DNA from: Myceligenerans indicum | GTDB lineage: Bacteria; Actinomycetota; Actinomycetes; Actinomycetales; Cellulomonadaceae | Direction of reading: 5' to 3' | Assembly (NCBI RefSeq): GCF_016742955.1 | Contig: NZ_JABBYC010000006.1 | Span: 92,374-156,373 of the forward strand | DNA length: 64,000 nucleotides | Part shown: positions 51,177 to 61,648 of the stretch, one piece after another | Position numbering within the stretch: the stretch's first letter is position 1 | Layout: each line of letters opens with the position of its first letter | Notes under the pieces: generated by a model | Seen by the model: only the letters and a program-made list of their open reading frames with translations | Told to the model about the DNA's origin: nothing | The model's database searches: none | Translations under genes and position numbers: made by a program

Positions 51177-52666
51177 GTCTCCTCGTCGGTCGACGGGCCT
51201 GTCGGCCGGGCGGCTGATGGGACGCCCGGGGTGCGAACGGCCGTGCCGGCCGCCCGGTGGGTCGGAGGGCCCGCCCCGGCCGACCTGGCTTCGGCAGGCC
51301 GGGTCCCGCCGGCGGGGACGGCCGGTGGCCGGCCGGCGTCGCCGAGCTCCGGCCGCAGGTGTTCGACGTCGGACACCGGCGCCGGGACCGGGACGACGAA
51401 CCGGACCTGGAACCCACCGCCGGGCCGCGGGCCCGCGGTGAGCCTCCCCCCGAACAGCTCGGCGCGTTCCCGCATCCCGACCAGACCGTACCCCGCGCCG
51501 GGCATCGGGCTCGGGTTGGCGGAGGCGAGCCCGCGGCCGTCGTCGGACACGGCCAGTTCGATCTCGCGCTCGCCCCAGCGGACGAGAACGGTCACGCGGG
51601 GGCCGGGGCCGGCGTGCTTGCGGACATTGGTGAGCGCCTCCTGGGCGACGCGGTAGATGTTGAGGCCGACGCCCGGAGGGAGCTGGCGTTCCGCCCCGAT
51701 CCGGGCGTAGGACACGCGGAGCCCGTCGGCCCGGGACTGCTCGACCAGCGCCTCGATCTGCGTGACATCGGGCTGGGGCGCGATGGGCGCGGGCTCCGCC
51801 ACGCCCGCGGGTCGCGTGCCGGCCTCGGGGGACGTGGGCGCCGCCCGGCCCCGCTCGCCCCGCGGGGGCGAGCTTCGCAGCACCCCGAGGATCTTGCGCA
51901 TGTCCGACAGGGCCGCGCGGCCCGTCTCCGCGATCGTGTCCAGCGCGCGTCCCGCCGCCTCCGGGTCGGCGCCGGACGCGTACCTGCCGCCGTCGGCCTG
52001 AGCGATCACGATCGACAGGGAGTGCGCCACGACGTCGTGCATCTCGCGCGCGATACGCGCACGCTCCGCGCCGGCCGCGATGGCCGCCTGCTGGTCGCTC
52101 TCGAGCTGGAGCCGTTCCGCGCGGTCCCGCAGAGCGTCCAGCATGGCACGGCGCGACCGGCGGAACAGGCCGAGGGCCCAGGCGGTGCAGAAGATCAGGA
52201 AGGCGACGATCGCGAACAGCTCGGAACCCCCCGAGCCGTCGCCGCCGGAAGCGAACTTGAGCTCGAGGAACAACAGGGTGCACCCGGCCGCTGCCGCGAT
52301 GATGCCGGCTCGCGGCCCCCAGCGCGGTCCGTAGGCGGTCAATCCGTACAGCGAGTAGGGCAGCAGCAGGTCGATCGGCATGATGACCGGCATGCCGATG
52401 GCCATGTGGGCCAGCGCCAGGACCAGCATCGCGCTCGTCGAGGCGACCGGCCGGGTTCGCACCCAGGCCAGCGGCACCAGCATGAGCGCGGACCACGCGA
52501 CGGGGAACCACGACGGCAGGCCTGCCCGATCGGCGGAGAAGGCAGGACCCGCAGACGAGACGACCAGCACGAACGCCGCGATCATCACCACCACGGTCGT
52601 GTCGGTCGCGAAGCGGTGACGCTCGAACCACCCGGACACGCGCTCGTACAGACTGGGACTCTCCAC
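51173..52666 (-). CDS. NarL-type sensor histidine kinase
   Basis: A 497-residue membrane kinase. Four or five helices occupy residues 20-165 with almost no outer domain, so it may sense membrane stress or a small ligand. The HisKA_3 phosphoacceptor is in ARIAREMHDVVAHSLS, and the HATPase region has AQEALTNVRKHAGPG (N box), SDDGRGLASANPSPMPGAG and GLVGMRERAELFGG. A Pro/Ala-rich tail follows. GTG 52666 is preceded by a TACGCT box seven bases upstream; ATG 52690 and 52705 are alternatives. It is coupled to the response regulator. Confidence 0.92.
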   Translation of the reverse strand: MESPSLYERVSGWFERHRFATDTTVVVMIAAFVLVVSSAGPAFSADRAGLPSWFPVAWSALMLVPLAWVRTRPVASTSAMLVLALAHMAIGMPVIMPIDLLLPYSLYGLTAYGPRWGPRAGIIAAAAGCTLLFLELKFASGGDGSGGSELFAIVAFLIFCTAWALGLFRRSRRAMLDALRDRAERLQLESDQQAAIAAGAERARIAREMHDVVAHSLSIVIAQADGGRYASGADPEAAGRALDTIAETGRAALSDMRKILGVLRSSPPRGERGRAAPTSPEAGTRPAGVAEPAPIAPQPDVTQIEALVEQSRADGLRVSYARIGAERQLPPGVGLNIYRVAQEALTNVRKHAGPGPRVTVLVRWGEREIELAVSDDGRGLASANPSPMPGAGYGLVGMRERAELFGGRLTAGPRPGGGFQVRFVVPVPAPVSDVEHLRPELGDAGRPPAVPAGGTRPAEARSAGAGPPTHRAAGTAVRTPGVPSAARPTGPSTDEET

Positions 52667-52673
52667 GGTGGCA

Positions 52674-52679
52674 AGCGTA
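52674..52679 (-). promoter_or_regulatory. -10 box of kinase/regulator operon
   Basis: TACGCT on the minus strand ends seven bases before GTG 52666. Confidence 0.45.
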
Positions 52680-52841
52680 TGGCCGACCATTGACCGACGC
52701 GTCATACCGTGGTAGCACTTTCCCTGGACAGGGGGAGAAATCACACGGTTCGTCGTGGGCTCGTCGAGCGAGCCACCGAACCGATTCGTCAAACCACTAT
52801 CCCAGCTGCGTCCGATGGCAGCCAGGACGCGCGTTATGCCC

Positions 52842-52847
52842 TACCAT
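52842..52847 (+). promoter_or_regulatory. -10 box of leaderless OmpR-type operon promoter
   Basis: TACCAT ends six bases before ATG 52854. Confidence 0.5.
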
Positions 52848-52853
52848 GGCGGA

Positions 52854-53537
<684 letters not shown>

Positions 53538-53541
53538 CCAC

Positions 53542-54900
53542 ATGCGCCACCGCATCGTCCAAGCGACGATGGTCGCGGTCGCAGTCGCCGTCCTGCTGCT
53601 CGGCGTGCCCTTCGCCATCTTCGGCGCCCGGTTCGTCTACGACACCGAGGTCAAGCGCATCGAGCAGCGGGCCGTCGCCTTCGCCGAGAACGTCTCCCGC
53701 GAGGTGTCGCTCGTGAACTACAACGAGGGACAGATCCCCGAGCAGCTCCTCGCGGAGGCCGTGCAGCCGGCCGAGACCGAGACGCCGGCGCACGTGACGG
53801 TCAGCCTCCCGAACGGAACGCTCCTCTCCCGCGGTGACATCCCGACGGGTCCCGTGATCGACGCGTCGTGGACCACCAAGACCTCTCCCATCGTGGCGGT
53901 CACCATCGAGGTCTCCGCCTGGCCTGCCTACGTCAAGTCCGGCCAGCTCGTCTTCCTGATGCTGATCGGCAGCGCGGCCGCCTTCACCGCCGGCTCGGTG
54001 ACTGCCGCCTGGCAGGCCGAACGCCTGGCTCGGCCGTTCGTGTACCTGGCCGGGGCCGCCGAGCAGCTCGGTGCCGGACAGGTCCGGCCACGCCTCGAGC
54101 CCTCCGGCGTCGAGGAGATCGACCTGGTCGCCGCCGAGCTGGCACGCAGCTCGGACCGCCTGGCCGCCCGGCTCGCCGTCGAGCGGCAGTTCACGTCCGA
54201 CGCCTCCCACCAGCTGCGCACGCCTCTGACGGCGCTGACGATGCGGCTGGAGGAGATCACCCTGACCTCCTCCGAACCCGAGGTGCAGGAAGAGGCACGA
54301 ATCTCGCTGGAGCAGGTGGAGCGGCTGGTCGGCGTCGTCGACGACCTGCTCGCCCGTTCCCGCAAGGCCCAGGGCGGCACCACGGAGTCCGTCGACCTCG
54401 CGGTGGTGTTCCGGCAGCAGCGTGAGGAATGGCGGGACACGTTCGGGGCCGAGGGCCGCACGCTCGTCGTGGAGGAGCCCGACGACGTACGCGTGCTCGC
54501 CACTCCCGGTGCGCTCGCCCAGACCCTGTCGACGCTGCTCGAGAACTCGCTGCGGCACGGCGACGGTGCCACGACGCTGCGGTCGCGGCCGTCGGGCACG
54601 CGTGGCATGGTCGCGATCGAGGTCACGGACGAGGGCGAGGGCGTCCCCGAGGACATGGTCGGCCAGATCTTCGAGCGCGGCGTCACCTCGGGCAACGGCA
54701 CGGGTCTCGGTCTCGCGCTCGCCCGCGACCTGGTCGCGGCCGACGGCGGCCGTCTCGAGCTCAGCCAGCGCACGCCTCCCGTGTTCTCCGTCTTCCTGGC
54801 AGGGGTGCCACGCGCCTATGACCCGCAGGCCGTGCTCCCGGTGGGTTCGACCGTCTCGTCCGTGGAGAAGGTCAAGCGCCGCCGCTGGGGCCGCGGCTGA
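53542..54900 (+). CDS. OmpR-type sensor histidine kinase
   Basis: A 452-residue kinase with helices at residues 8-30 and near 135-157 flanking an outer domain of about 100 residues, then a HAMP region, phospho-acceptor His223 in FTSDASHQLRTPLTALTMRL, and the HATPase motifs LLENSLRHGDGATTL (N box), VTDEGEGVPEDMVGQIFERG and GNGTGLGLALARDLV. It is co-transcribed with the regulator at 52854. It ends at a very strong hairpin. Confidence 0.94.
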   Translation: MRHRIVQATMVAVAVAVLLLGVPFAIFGARFVYDTEVKRIEQRAVAFAENVSREVSLVNYNEGQIPEQLLAEAVQPAETETPAHVTVSLPNGTLLSRGDIPTGPVIDASWTTKTSPIVAVTIEVSAWPAYVKSGQLVFLMLIGSAAAFTAGSVTAAWQAERLARPFVYLAGAAEQLGAGQVRPRLEPSGVEEIDLVAAELARSSDRLAARLAVERQFTSDASHQLRTPLTALTMRLEEITLTSSEPEVQEEARISLEQVERLVGVVDDLLARSRKAQGGTTESVDLAVVFRQQREEWRDTFGAEGRTLVVEEPDDVRVLATPGALAQTLSTLLENSLRHGDGATTLRSRPSGTRGMVAIEVTDEGEGVPEDMVGQIFERGVTSGNGTGLGLALARDLVAADGGRLELSQRTPPVFSVFLAGVPRAYDPQAVLPVGSTVSSVEKVKRRRWGRG

Positions 54901-54950
54901 CCTTGCGCGGGGCCTCGGCCCGGCGCGAGGCCGTCACCGGGACATTCCCG

Positions 54951-55004
54951 GGGGACGACGTGGCGGTCGACGGAATCCCTTCCGTCGACCGCCACGTCGT
55001 CCCC
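54951..55004. terminator. 24-bp perfect hairpin, bidirectional terminator
   Basis: Arms 54951-54974 and 54981-55004 pair perfectly around a 6-nt loop, between the convergent kinase and ABC permease genes. It is the longest perfect stem found in the window. Confidence 0.88.
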
Positions 55005-55018
55005 GGCGAGTCGCGACC

Positions 55019-57652
55019 TCACTCGGCCGCCAGAGCCTCCACCGGTGAGGCCTGCAGGGCGCTGCGCGCGGGAGCGACCGACGCGATGAGACCGGCCACG
55101 ACCGCGACGACCAGGACCACACCCAGGTCGAGCCACGGAACCGCCAGGGTCACGTCGCCCATCACGGACAGCGCGGTCAGAGCGCCGGTCCAGCCGTACA
55201 GCAGGCCCAGCGCGATGCCGAGCACGGCCCCGACCCCGGCGATGAGCATTCCCTCGACGGCCAGCATGCCGCGCAGCTGGGACTTGCTCAGGCCGATGGC
55301 ACGCAGGGTCGCCGACTCCCGCCGGCGTTCGATGACGGACAGGGACAGGGTGTTGGCGACGCCGATCACCGCGATGACCACGGCGACGGCGAGAAGGCCG
55401 ACGACGATGCCGAGCATCACGTTGATGACCTGCTCGAACTGGGCCCGCTGAGCAGCGGGGCCGGTGACGAACACTCCCTGGTCGGACATCGCGTCCTGGA
55501 CGTCGGCGAGGAGCGTCGCCGGATCCGCGGCGGGGTCCAGCGCGGCCCAGACCGCGGCGAACGTCGCCTCGGGATCGACCTTGCGCAGATCGGTGAGCGT
55601 GACGACGTCGCTGAGGCCCATGTTGCTGGTCTCGGCAACGGTGAGCGGCACGGCGGAGCCGGTCCCGGTGACCTCCAGCGTGTCCCCGGCGGCGACGCCC
55701 AGGTTCTCCATGTCGTCCTGCGTGAGCAGGATCGTGCCCGGTGCGAGGTTGTCGAGGGCGTGCTCGTCGTGCACGGTGGCGCGCAGGTCCTCGAGATCGG
55801 CGCCCTGGAGGTACAGGTACTCGCCACCGGGCAGTTCGGCGTCGGCCGCGTACACCTCGGCGACGTCCGTGACGCCGTCGACGCCGTCGACGGTTCCGGC
55901 AGCCGACGGCGGCACCTCCCCGGCCCCCGGCATGACCATGATGTCCACGGGGAACGTCTCGTCCAGCGTGTCGTCCGCGGTCTCCCGGGCCGCGGCCGCG
56001 CCGGTCGTCATGGTCATGATGAGCGTGACACCGATGAGCAGGGCCGTGGCGGTCGCCGACGTGCGGCGAGGGTTGCGGAGCGTGTTCGCCGCGGCCAGGC
56101 GGGACGCGGGTCCGGTCCGGCTGACGAGCGCCCCGAGGAAGGCGGCGACCTTGGGCAGCCAGAACACCGTGCCCACGATCACCCCGACGAGGGAGACCGC
56201 TCCCCCCAGCACCGTGGCAGCGAGGCCCAGCTGGACCTCGCCGGTGGTCCCGAAGTACACGCCGAGCCCCACGAGGGCGAAGCCGCCGATCGTGGCCAGC
56301 GCGGAGAGCACGGCACGCACGCGGCCCGCTCCCCGGCGCACGCTCAGGGTCTCGGCGGGGCGCAGCGCGGCGAGCGGTGCGACGCGGGTGGCGTTCCGGG
56401 CGGGAGCCAACGCCGCGACGACGGTCACGACGGTGCCCACGGCGAGCGGGATGAGCACCACCTGCGGGGTGATCGAGACGGCGGCAGGCAGTGGCACGCC
56501 GAGGTCGAACCGTGGCGCGACGAACAGCGCCGTCTGGGCGAGCAGCACACCGAGCAGCACTCCGCCGAGCGAGGCGAGCACACCGAGGACGGCCGCCTCG
56601 AGCAGCACGGACCGGTAGAGCTGACCGCGTCCTGCCCCCACGCAGCGCAGCAGGGCCAGGGTGCGGGTGCGCTGGGCGACGAGCACCTGGAACGTGTTCG
56701 CGATGACCAGTCCGGCAACGAGCAGTGCCACGGCCGCGAACGTCAGCACGAAGACCAGGAAGACCAGGTCCTCGCCGCCGGTCCGCTCGGCGCTGACCTG
56801 CTGCGCGTGCTCGTCCACGGTCTTGACGGAGTGTTTCCCGCCGCTCACCACGGCGGCGTCGAGGGCGTCGCGCACCGCCGGGGTGGGCTCGCCGCCGGAC
56901 AACGCGGACGGCTCGAGCAGCGCGGCGATCTCGAAGGTCCCTCCGGGTACCGGGTCGTCGGCCCACTCGTCGATGTCCGCCGGCGTGGCCACGACGGCGC
57001 CACCGCTCGAGGCATACGCGTTGTACGGGTCCTGCGTGATTCCGACGACGCGAACGTCCTCGGTGACCTCCTCGCCGTCGCCGGTCTCAGGATCGGTCGT
57101 CACCCAGCGGTAGACCTGCGTCTCGTCGCCGATACCGACGTGGAGACGCTCGGCGAGGCCGTCCGGCACCGCGATCTCGCCACGTTCGGACGGCCACTTG
57201 CCGGCGGTGAGGTCGAGCGCCATGAGGCGGCTGTCCTGCGGGCGGGCGATTCCCTCGGCGTAGGCGAAGACACTGCCGTCACCGAGGTTCAGGTAGGCGC
57301 TCCGCACGGCATCGGCGGCAGCGACCCCGTCGGTGCCGCGGATCGCCTCCACGTCCTGGCGCCAGTCGGTTCCGGACGTCGTGACCAGGACGTCCGCGTC
57401 GGCGTAGCGTGCGGCGATCGTGTCGTACGTGGCGCGGGTGATGACGTTGCCCGCCAGGAGCGTCACCGCCACGAACGCCGTGCCGATGAGGATCGCGATC
57501 CCGGCCGCGGTCAGGCGGCCGGCGCTGCGGCGCATCTGCGCCAAGGTGTAGCGAGCCGTGGGAAGGCTGCTGCCCTTCGGGCCCGCCGCCGGCACGCCCC
57601 CGGACGACGATCCGGGGGCATCGGTGGACGGTGCGGTCGTCGTGGTGGCCAT
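55019..57652 (-). CDS. FtsX/MacB-type ABC transporter permease
   Basis: An 877-residue permease with the duplicated FtsX layout. A first helix lies near residue 50, a large outer domain (residues 75-300) follows, then three helices with QVLVAQRTRTLALLRCVGAG. A second unit has NTLRNPRRTSATATALLIGV, another outer domain, and three helices with SVIERRRESATLRAIGLSKS. Such permeases export peptides or lipids, or act on envelope proteins. The ATG overlaps the ATPase stop by one base. It is probably controlled by one of the adjacent two-component systems. Confidence 0.93.
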   Translation of the reverse strand: MATTTTAPSTDAPGSSSGGVPAAGPKGSSLPTARYTLAQMRRSAGRLTAAGIAILIGTAFVAVTLLAGNVITRATYDTIAARYADADVLVTTSGTDWRQDVEAIRGTDGVAAADAVRSAYLNLGDGSVFAYAEGIARPQDSRLMALDLTAGKWPSERGEIAVPDGLAERLHVGIGDETQVYRWVTTDPETGDGEEVTEDVRVVGITQDPYNAYASSGGAVVATPADIDEWADDPVPGGTFEIAALLEPSALSGGEPTPAVRDALDAAVVSGGKHSVKTVDEHAQQVSAERTGGEDLVFLVFVLTFAAVALLVAGLVIANTFQVLVAQRTRTLALLRCVGAGRGQLYRSVLLEAAVLGVLASLGGVLLGVLLAQTALFVAPRFDLGVPLPAAVSITPQVVLIPLAVGTVVTVVAALAPARNATRVAPLAALRPAETLSVRRGAGRVRAVLSALATIGGFALVGLGVYFGTTGEVQLGLAATVLGGAVSLVGVIVGTVFWLPKVAAFLGALVSRTGPASRLAAANTLRNPRRTSATATALLIGVTLIMTMTTGAAAARETADDTLDETFPVDIMVMPGAGEVPPSAAGTVDGVDGVTDVAEVYAADAELPGGEYLYLQGADLEDLRATVHDEHALDNLAPGTILLTQDDMENLGVAAGDTLEVTGTGSAVPLTVAETSNMGLSDVVTLTDLRKVDPEATFAAVWAALDPAADPATLLADVQDAMSDQGVFVTGPAAQRAQFEQVINVMLGIVVGLLAVAVVIAVIGVANTLSLSVIERRRESATLRAIGLSKSQLRGMLAVEGMLIAGVGAVLGIALGLLYGWTGALTALSVMGDVTLAVPWLDLGVVLVVAVVAGLIASVAPARSALQASPVEALAAE

Positions 57653-58461
57653 CAGGCACCAGCCCCGGGCACGGCCGGCGTGGTTCCGGTCGAGACGTCG
57701 GGCTCCAGCGTGCGCAGGGCGTCCAGCCCGGCCAGGGCCGACTCCGGCGTGGGGTCGGTGATGTCGCCGGCGATGCGGCCGTCCGCGAGCAGGACCACAC
57801 GGTCCGCGTAGGCGGCCGCGGCGGGGTCGTGCGTGACCATGATGATCGTGCGGCCGAGCTCGCGGACGCTGCGGCGCAGGAAGCTGAGCACCTCCGCGCC
57901 GGACCGGGAGTCCAGGTTGCCGGTGGGCTCGTCGGCGAAGACGACGTCGGGCTGGGCGATGAGGGCCCGGGCGATCGCGACGCGCTGCTGCTGACCGCCG
58001 GACATCTCGGCCGGGCGGTGGGTCAGGCGCTCGGTCAGGCCGAGGGTCTCGACGAGGGTGCCGAACCACTGGCGGTCGACCGTGCCGCCGGCGAGTTCCA
58101 CGGGAAGCGTGATGTTCTGCTCGGCGGTGAACATCGGCAACAGGTTGAACTGCTGGAACACGAAGCCGACCCGGTCGCGGCGCAGCTTGGTCAGGGCTCC
58201 GTCGTTCAGGCCGGTGACATCCGTCGTCCCGACGAACGCCTGGCCCGATGTCGCCGTGTCCAGCCCGGCGAGCAGATGCATCAGCGTCGACTTCCCCGAC
58301 CCCGACGGTCCCATGATCGCGGTGAACTCGCCCGCGGCGAAGTCCACGTCGACGCCCGCCAGAGCGTGCACGACGGCCTCCCCCGATCCGTAGGTCTTGG
58401 TGAGGTCACGCGCCCGGACGGCACGGGTGCCGTCCACGGGTACGTACACGGTGGTATCCAC
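57652..58461 (-). CDS. ABC transporter ATP-binding protein (MacB/LolD type)
   Basis: A 269-residue ATPase: Walker [22 protein letters not shown]-loop [12 protein letters not shown], signature [15 protein letters not shown], Walker [17 protein letters not shown] and H-loop [14 protein letters not shown] 58461 has AGGAGA six bases upstream, which decided it over the ATG at 58476. It is the first gene of a two-gene operon with the FtsX-type permease. A short Thr/Pro-rich tail ends it. Confidence 0.95.
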   Translation of the reverse strand: MDTTVYVPVDGTRAVRARDLTKTYGSGEAVVHALAGVDVDFAAGEFTAIMGPSGSGKSTLMHLLAGLDTATSGQAFVGTTDVTGLNDGALTKLRRDRVGFVFQQFNLLPMFTAEQNITLPVELAGGTVDRQWFGTLVETLGLTERLTHRPAEMSGGQQQRVAIARALIAQPDVVFADEPTGNLDSRSGAEVLSFLRRSVRELGRTIIMVTHDPAAAAYADRVVLLADGRIAGDITDPTPESALAGLDALRTLEPDVSTGTTPAVPGAGA

Positions 58462-58741
58462 GGAAGTTCTCCTCATGAAGAAGGGTTGTGTCAAGAACAC
58501 CAGGAATCTACGGATCGACGGGCCGGTCCCGCGTCCTGCGAGGGGATGGTCCTGGGCGGCGGCCATGTCATACCTGGGTCGTAGGACGACCCTGAGTTCG
58601 TGGGAACGACGACCCGGGGCATACCCCCATCGCGGGAATGTGCGGCCCGACGGAGACACCGACCTGTGGAGAACCCCGGTCATGCACAAGGAGTGCCGGC
58701 CCGCCGCACGCCTCCGGCAGCCGTGCGGCACGGTGAAGCTC

Positions 58742-61648
58742 ATGACCGTCCGTATGACCGTGCACCCGGATGAAGACGTCGAGCTGTCCGACGGCGCCCC
58801 GCCGGCCGCCTTCCGAGAACCGCTTGCCGCGCTGATCCGCCGGCCCGAGCTGCGCCATGCGGCCCTCCTGGCAGACGGCGCGCCCGTCCCCGAGGACTGC
58901 CGGGCCGGAGAGCGGCCGCTGCTGCCCGGAGCCACCCTGACAATCGCCCGGCACGGCGCCAGCGCGGCACGGCACGAGGCCGTCACCACGCAGGACGGGG
59001 CCGCGCCGCTCCGCGCGAGGTGGATGCTCGCCCGGACCACAGGGACCGCGGCAGGCGCCGTCATTCCCGTCCGGGGGCCGCGGGACCTCGTGCGAGGCCT
59101 GCACGGGCTGGCCCGCGAGCATGCCACCCGGTCCGCGGCCGGAGGGCCGGGCCTGCGCGTCCGGCGCGGCGGGGTGAGCCGGACCCTCGGCCCGCCCCGG
59201 CAGTCAGGGGACGCGGCCCGGGCACTCGGCCTCCTGCCGGTCGTGGGCTCGGTCTGCCTGGCCCTCCTGCTGCGCCAGCCCACACTCGCCCTGTTCGCCC
59301 TGTTCGGCATCGCGGCCCTGCTCCCCCAGCTGTTCCGGCGCCGGACAGCCCCCGGCACGGCACCGGCACGAGTCAGGCCGCACCGGGCAGGGCCCGACGC
59401 GCTGCTCGCGTTCGTCACCGCCGCACACCAGGCCGCGCCGGGAACCTGGCGCACAGCCCTGGCCGCCTGGACGCGAGCAGAGCCGCGGCACGGATGGCCG
59501 GGTGGCACGTGGGACGAACTCCTGAACGACGGGGCGCTGGCCGTCGCCGGCCCGGACGAAGCCGCCCGGGCCGTGGCCCGCGCGGTCGTGGCCGATCTCG
59601 CCACCCGCGGGCGCCCCGTCCAGGTGCTCGGCGCCGTACGGCACTGGACGTGGTGCCGCTGGCTCCCCTCCCCCGCGACCACGCCCACCCCGAACCCGCC
59701 CGGACACCACCTGGCCCTTCCCGCAGGCCGTGCCGCCGACGAAGCCGGCCTGCCCGTCCTCGTGGTCGACCACGGCACACCCGAGGACCATGCCGCTGCC
59801 CGCAGCGCCGTCGCCCGCGGAGCGGTCGCCGTCGTGCTCGGCACCACCCGCGGCTGCCGCACGATCGCCACCGTCCGTAACGGACGCCTGCACGTCACGG
59901 GGCCCGAGCTGAACCGCCGCTCCCGCCCCGTCGTCGGGGTCACGACCGCATGGGCGGAACTCTTCGCCCGGCGCCTCGCGGGCGCACGTCACCTCGGCCG
60001 CACCCTGCCCACGCTCACCGGCAGCGCCCCCGGCCACACCCAGGACGACACGAACCTGCCGGACGACGTCCCACTCGCCGGCCTGCACGATCTCGACGGC
60101 GTGAGTGCCGGACGGCGTAGCGGAAGCTGGGCCGTGCCCCTCGGCCGCACCACGACAGGGACCGTCACCTGGGACATCGTCTCCGACGGGCCACATCTCC
60201 TGGTGGCGGGCACCACCGGCTCCGGGAAGTCCGAACTGCTGCGCGCACTCGTGCTCGGGCTCGCCCTGCAGCACCCGCCGGGCCACCTGATGCTCGGCCT
60301 GGTCGACTTCAAGGGAGGGGCTGGTCTCGGCGAGCTCACGGGCCTCCCCCACGTCGTCGGTCAGGTCACCGACCTCGACGCGACGCTCGCCGCCCGAGCG
60401 CTGACGGGACTGCAGTCCGAGCTGCGGCGCCGCAAGAGAATCCTCGCCGAGCACGGCGTGGCCGACGTCGCGGCGCTGGCGCGCGACACCATGCCGCGGC
60501 TGGTCGTGGTCGTCGACGAGTTCCGCGCGCTCGCCGACGAACTTCCCGAGCTGCTGCCCGGCCTGGTGCGGATCGCCGCCCAGGGACGGTCGCTCGGCGT
60601 TCACCTCGTCCTCGCGACGCAGCGTCCCGCCGGCGCCGTCAATGCCGACGTGCGCGCGAACGTCACCACCCGGCTCGCGCTGCGCGTCACCGACCCGCTC
60701 GAATCGCGAGACGTCGTCGACTGTCCGGACGCAGCCGCTCTGCCCGTGGACCGGCCAGGCCGGGCGGTACTCCGGATCGGTGCGGACGCCCCCGTCCTCC
60801 TCCAGTGCGCGCACACCGGGCCCGGCCGCCCGATCGTGCCGGTCCGGCGCGCCCCGTCCTTCAGGCTGCCCGGACGTGCGCAGGTGGGCGGGCGTCTCGG
60901 CACCGAACTCACGGGTACCGTGCCGGGAGCGGCGGGAGCACCGGGAAGGCACCTGGCCGGCCCCGGCCATGCCGGGCCGGGCTCTGACGCGGGGATGCCC
61001 GCGGCCCCGCCCGGCTGCCCGACCGAGGTCGTCGCTGCGCTCCGGGACGCCTACGGCGGCTCGGTGGCACACGCACCGCTCTGGCTGCCGCCACTGCCGG
61101 ATCGCGTGGAGTCCATGGATCTGCCGCAGTGGGACGACCACCCGCACGCCCCGGGCCTGCCACTCGCTCTCGGCGACCTGCCGGAGCGGCAGCGCCGGAG
61201 GGTGATCCGCTGGGACCCCGCGCACGGGAACCTGGCCGTCGTCGGCCGCGCGAGGTCGGGACGCACGACCGCACTCGCCGCGCTGGCCGCGGCCGCACGA
61301 GCTGCCGGACTGACCGTGCGAACCGTCACTCCGGTCTCGGCCCCCGAGCCTGTCGGTGCTCCCGATCTCCTGCTGGTCGACGGGCTGGAAGCCATCCGCG
61401 CGGCGTGGCCCGGCTGGGAACCACCGGTGGGCGTGCCCGTGGCGGCCGCCACGCGGAGCCTGGCGGCCGCCCACGCCTACGGCATCGGTCCGCGGCTCGT
61501 CATGCTGAGCCGGGACCGTGCCGACGACGTCGCCCTGGGCGCCCCCGCGGCCCTGGCCGGCTCGGGAGGCGTCCCAGGACGCGCCGCATGGTGCGACCGC
61601 GAAGGGGCGGTGCTGTGTCAGACGGTCCAGGACACGGCCGTCACCTGA
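58742..61648 (+). CDS. FtsK/SpoIIIE-domain ATPase, EccC/EssC-like
   Basis: A 968-residue protein. Residues 1-75 look like a ubiquitin- or FHA-like N-terminal domain, and two helices near 162-198 (LGLLPVVGSVCLALLL, LALFALFGIAALLPQLF) resemble EssC. The main FtsK ATPase has Walker A VAGTTGSGKSELLRALVLGL near residues 487-506 and Walker B RLVVVVDEFRALADE. A second, weaker nucleotide-binding domain has VVGRARSGRTTALAAL near 829-844. This is the layout of type VII secretion motor ATPases, but no WXG100, EccB/D/E or mycosin gene is nearby. Start uncertain (GTG 58733, ATG 58742 or 58754). It overlaps the convergent protease by 8 bases. Confidence 0.85.
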   Translation: MTVRMTVHPDEDVELSDGAPPAAFREPLAALIRRPELRHAALLADGAPVPEDCRAGERPLLPGATLTIARHGASAARHEAVTTQDGAAPLRARWMLARTTGTAAGAVIPVRGPRDLVRGLHGLAREHATRSAAGGPGLRVRRGGVSRTLGPPRQSGDAARALGLLPVVGSVCLALLLRQPTLALFALFGIAALLPQLFRRRTAPGTAPARVRPHRAGPDALLAFVTAAHQAAPGTWRTALAAWTRAEPRHGWPGGTWDELLNDGALAVAGPDEAARAVARAVVADLATRGRPVQVLGAVRHWTWCRWLPSPATTPTPNPPGHHLALPAGRAADEAGLPVLVVDHGTPEDHAAARSAVARGAVAVVLGTTRGCRTIATVRNGRLHVTGPELNRRSRPVVGVTTAWAELFARRLAGARHLGRTLPTLTGSAPGHTQDDTNLPDDVPLAGLHDLDGVSAGRRSGSWAVPLGRTTTGTVTWDIVSDGPHLLVAGTTGSGKSELLRALVLGLALQHPPGHLMLGLVDFKGGAGLGELTGLPHVVGQVTDLDATLAARALTGLQSELRRRKRILAEHGVADVAALARDTMPRLVVVVDEFRALADELPELLPGLVRIAAQGRSLGVHLVLATQRPAGAVNADVRANVTTRLALRVTDPLESRDVVDCPDAAALPVDRPGRAVLRIGADAPVLLQCAHTGPGRPIVPVRRAPSFRLPGRAQVGGRLGTELTGTVPGAAGAPGRHLAGPGHAGPGSDAGMPAAPPGCPTEVVAALRDAYGGSVAHAPLWLPPLPDRVESMDLPQWDDHPHAPGLPLALGDLPERQRRRVIRWDPAHGNLAVVGRARSGRTTALAALAAAARAAGLTVRTVTPVSAPEPVGAPDLLLVDGLEAIRAAWPGWEPPVGVPVAAATRSLAAAHAYGIGPRLVMLSRDRADDVALGAPAALAGSGGVPGRAAWCDREGAVLCQTVQDTAVT

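Noticed and set aside
54816..56966. Long open frame of over 700 codons in another frame of the ABC permease gene
   Set aside because: High GC keeps shadow frames open. Its product is Arg/Gly/Ala-rich with no domain, whereas the permease frame has clear FtsX features.
59204..61474. Minus-strand frame of over 750 codons opposite the FtsK-like gene
   Set aside because: No motifs and Gly/Arg-rich; the plus strand has Walker A and B motifs.
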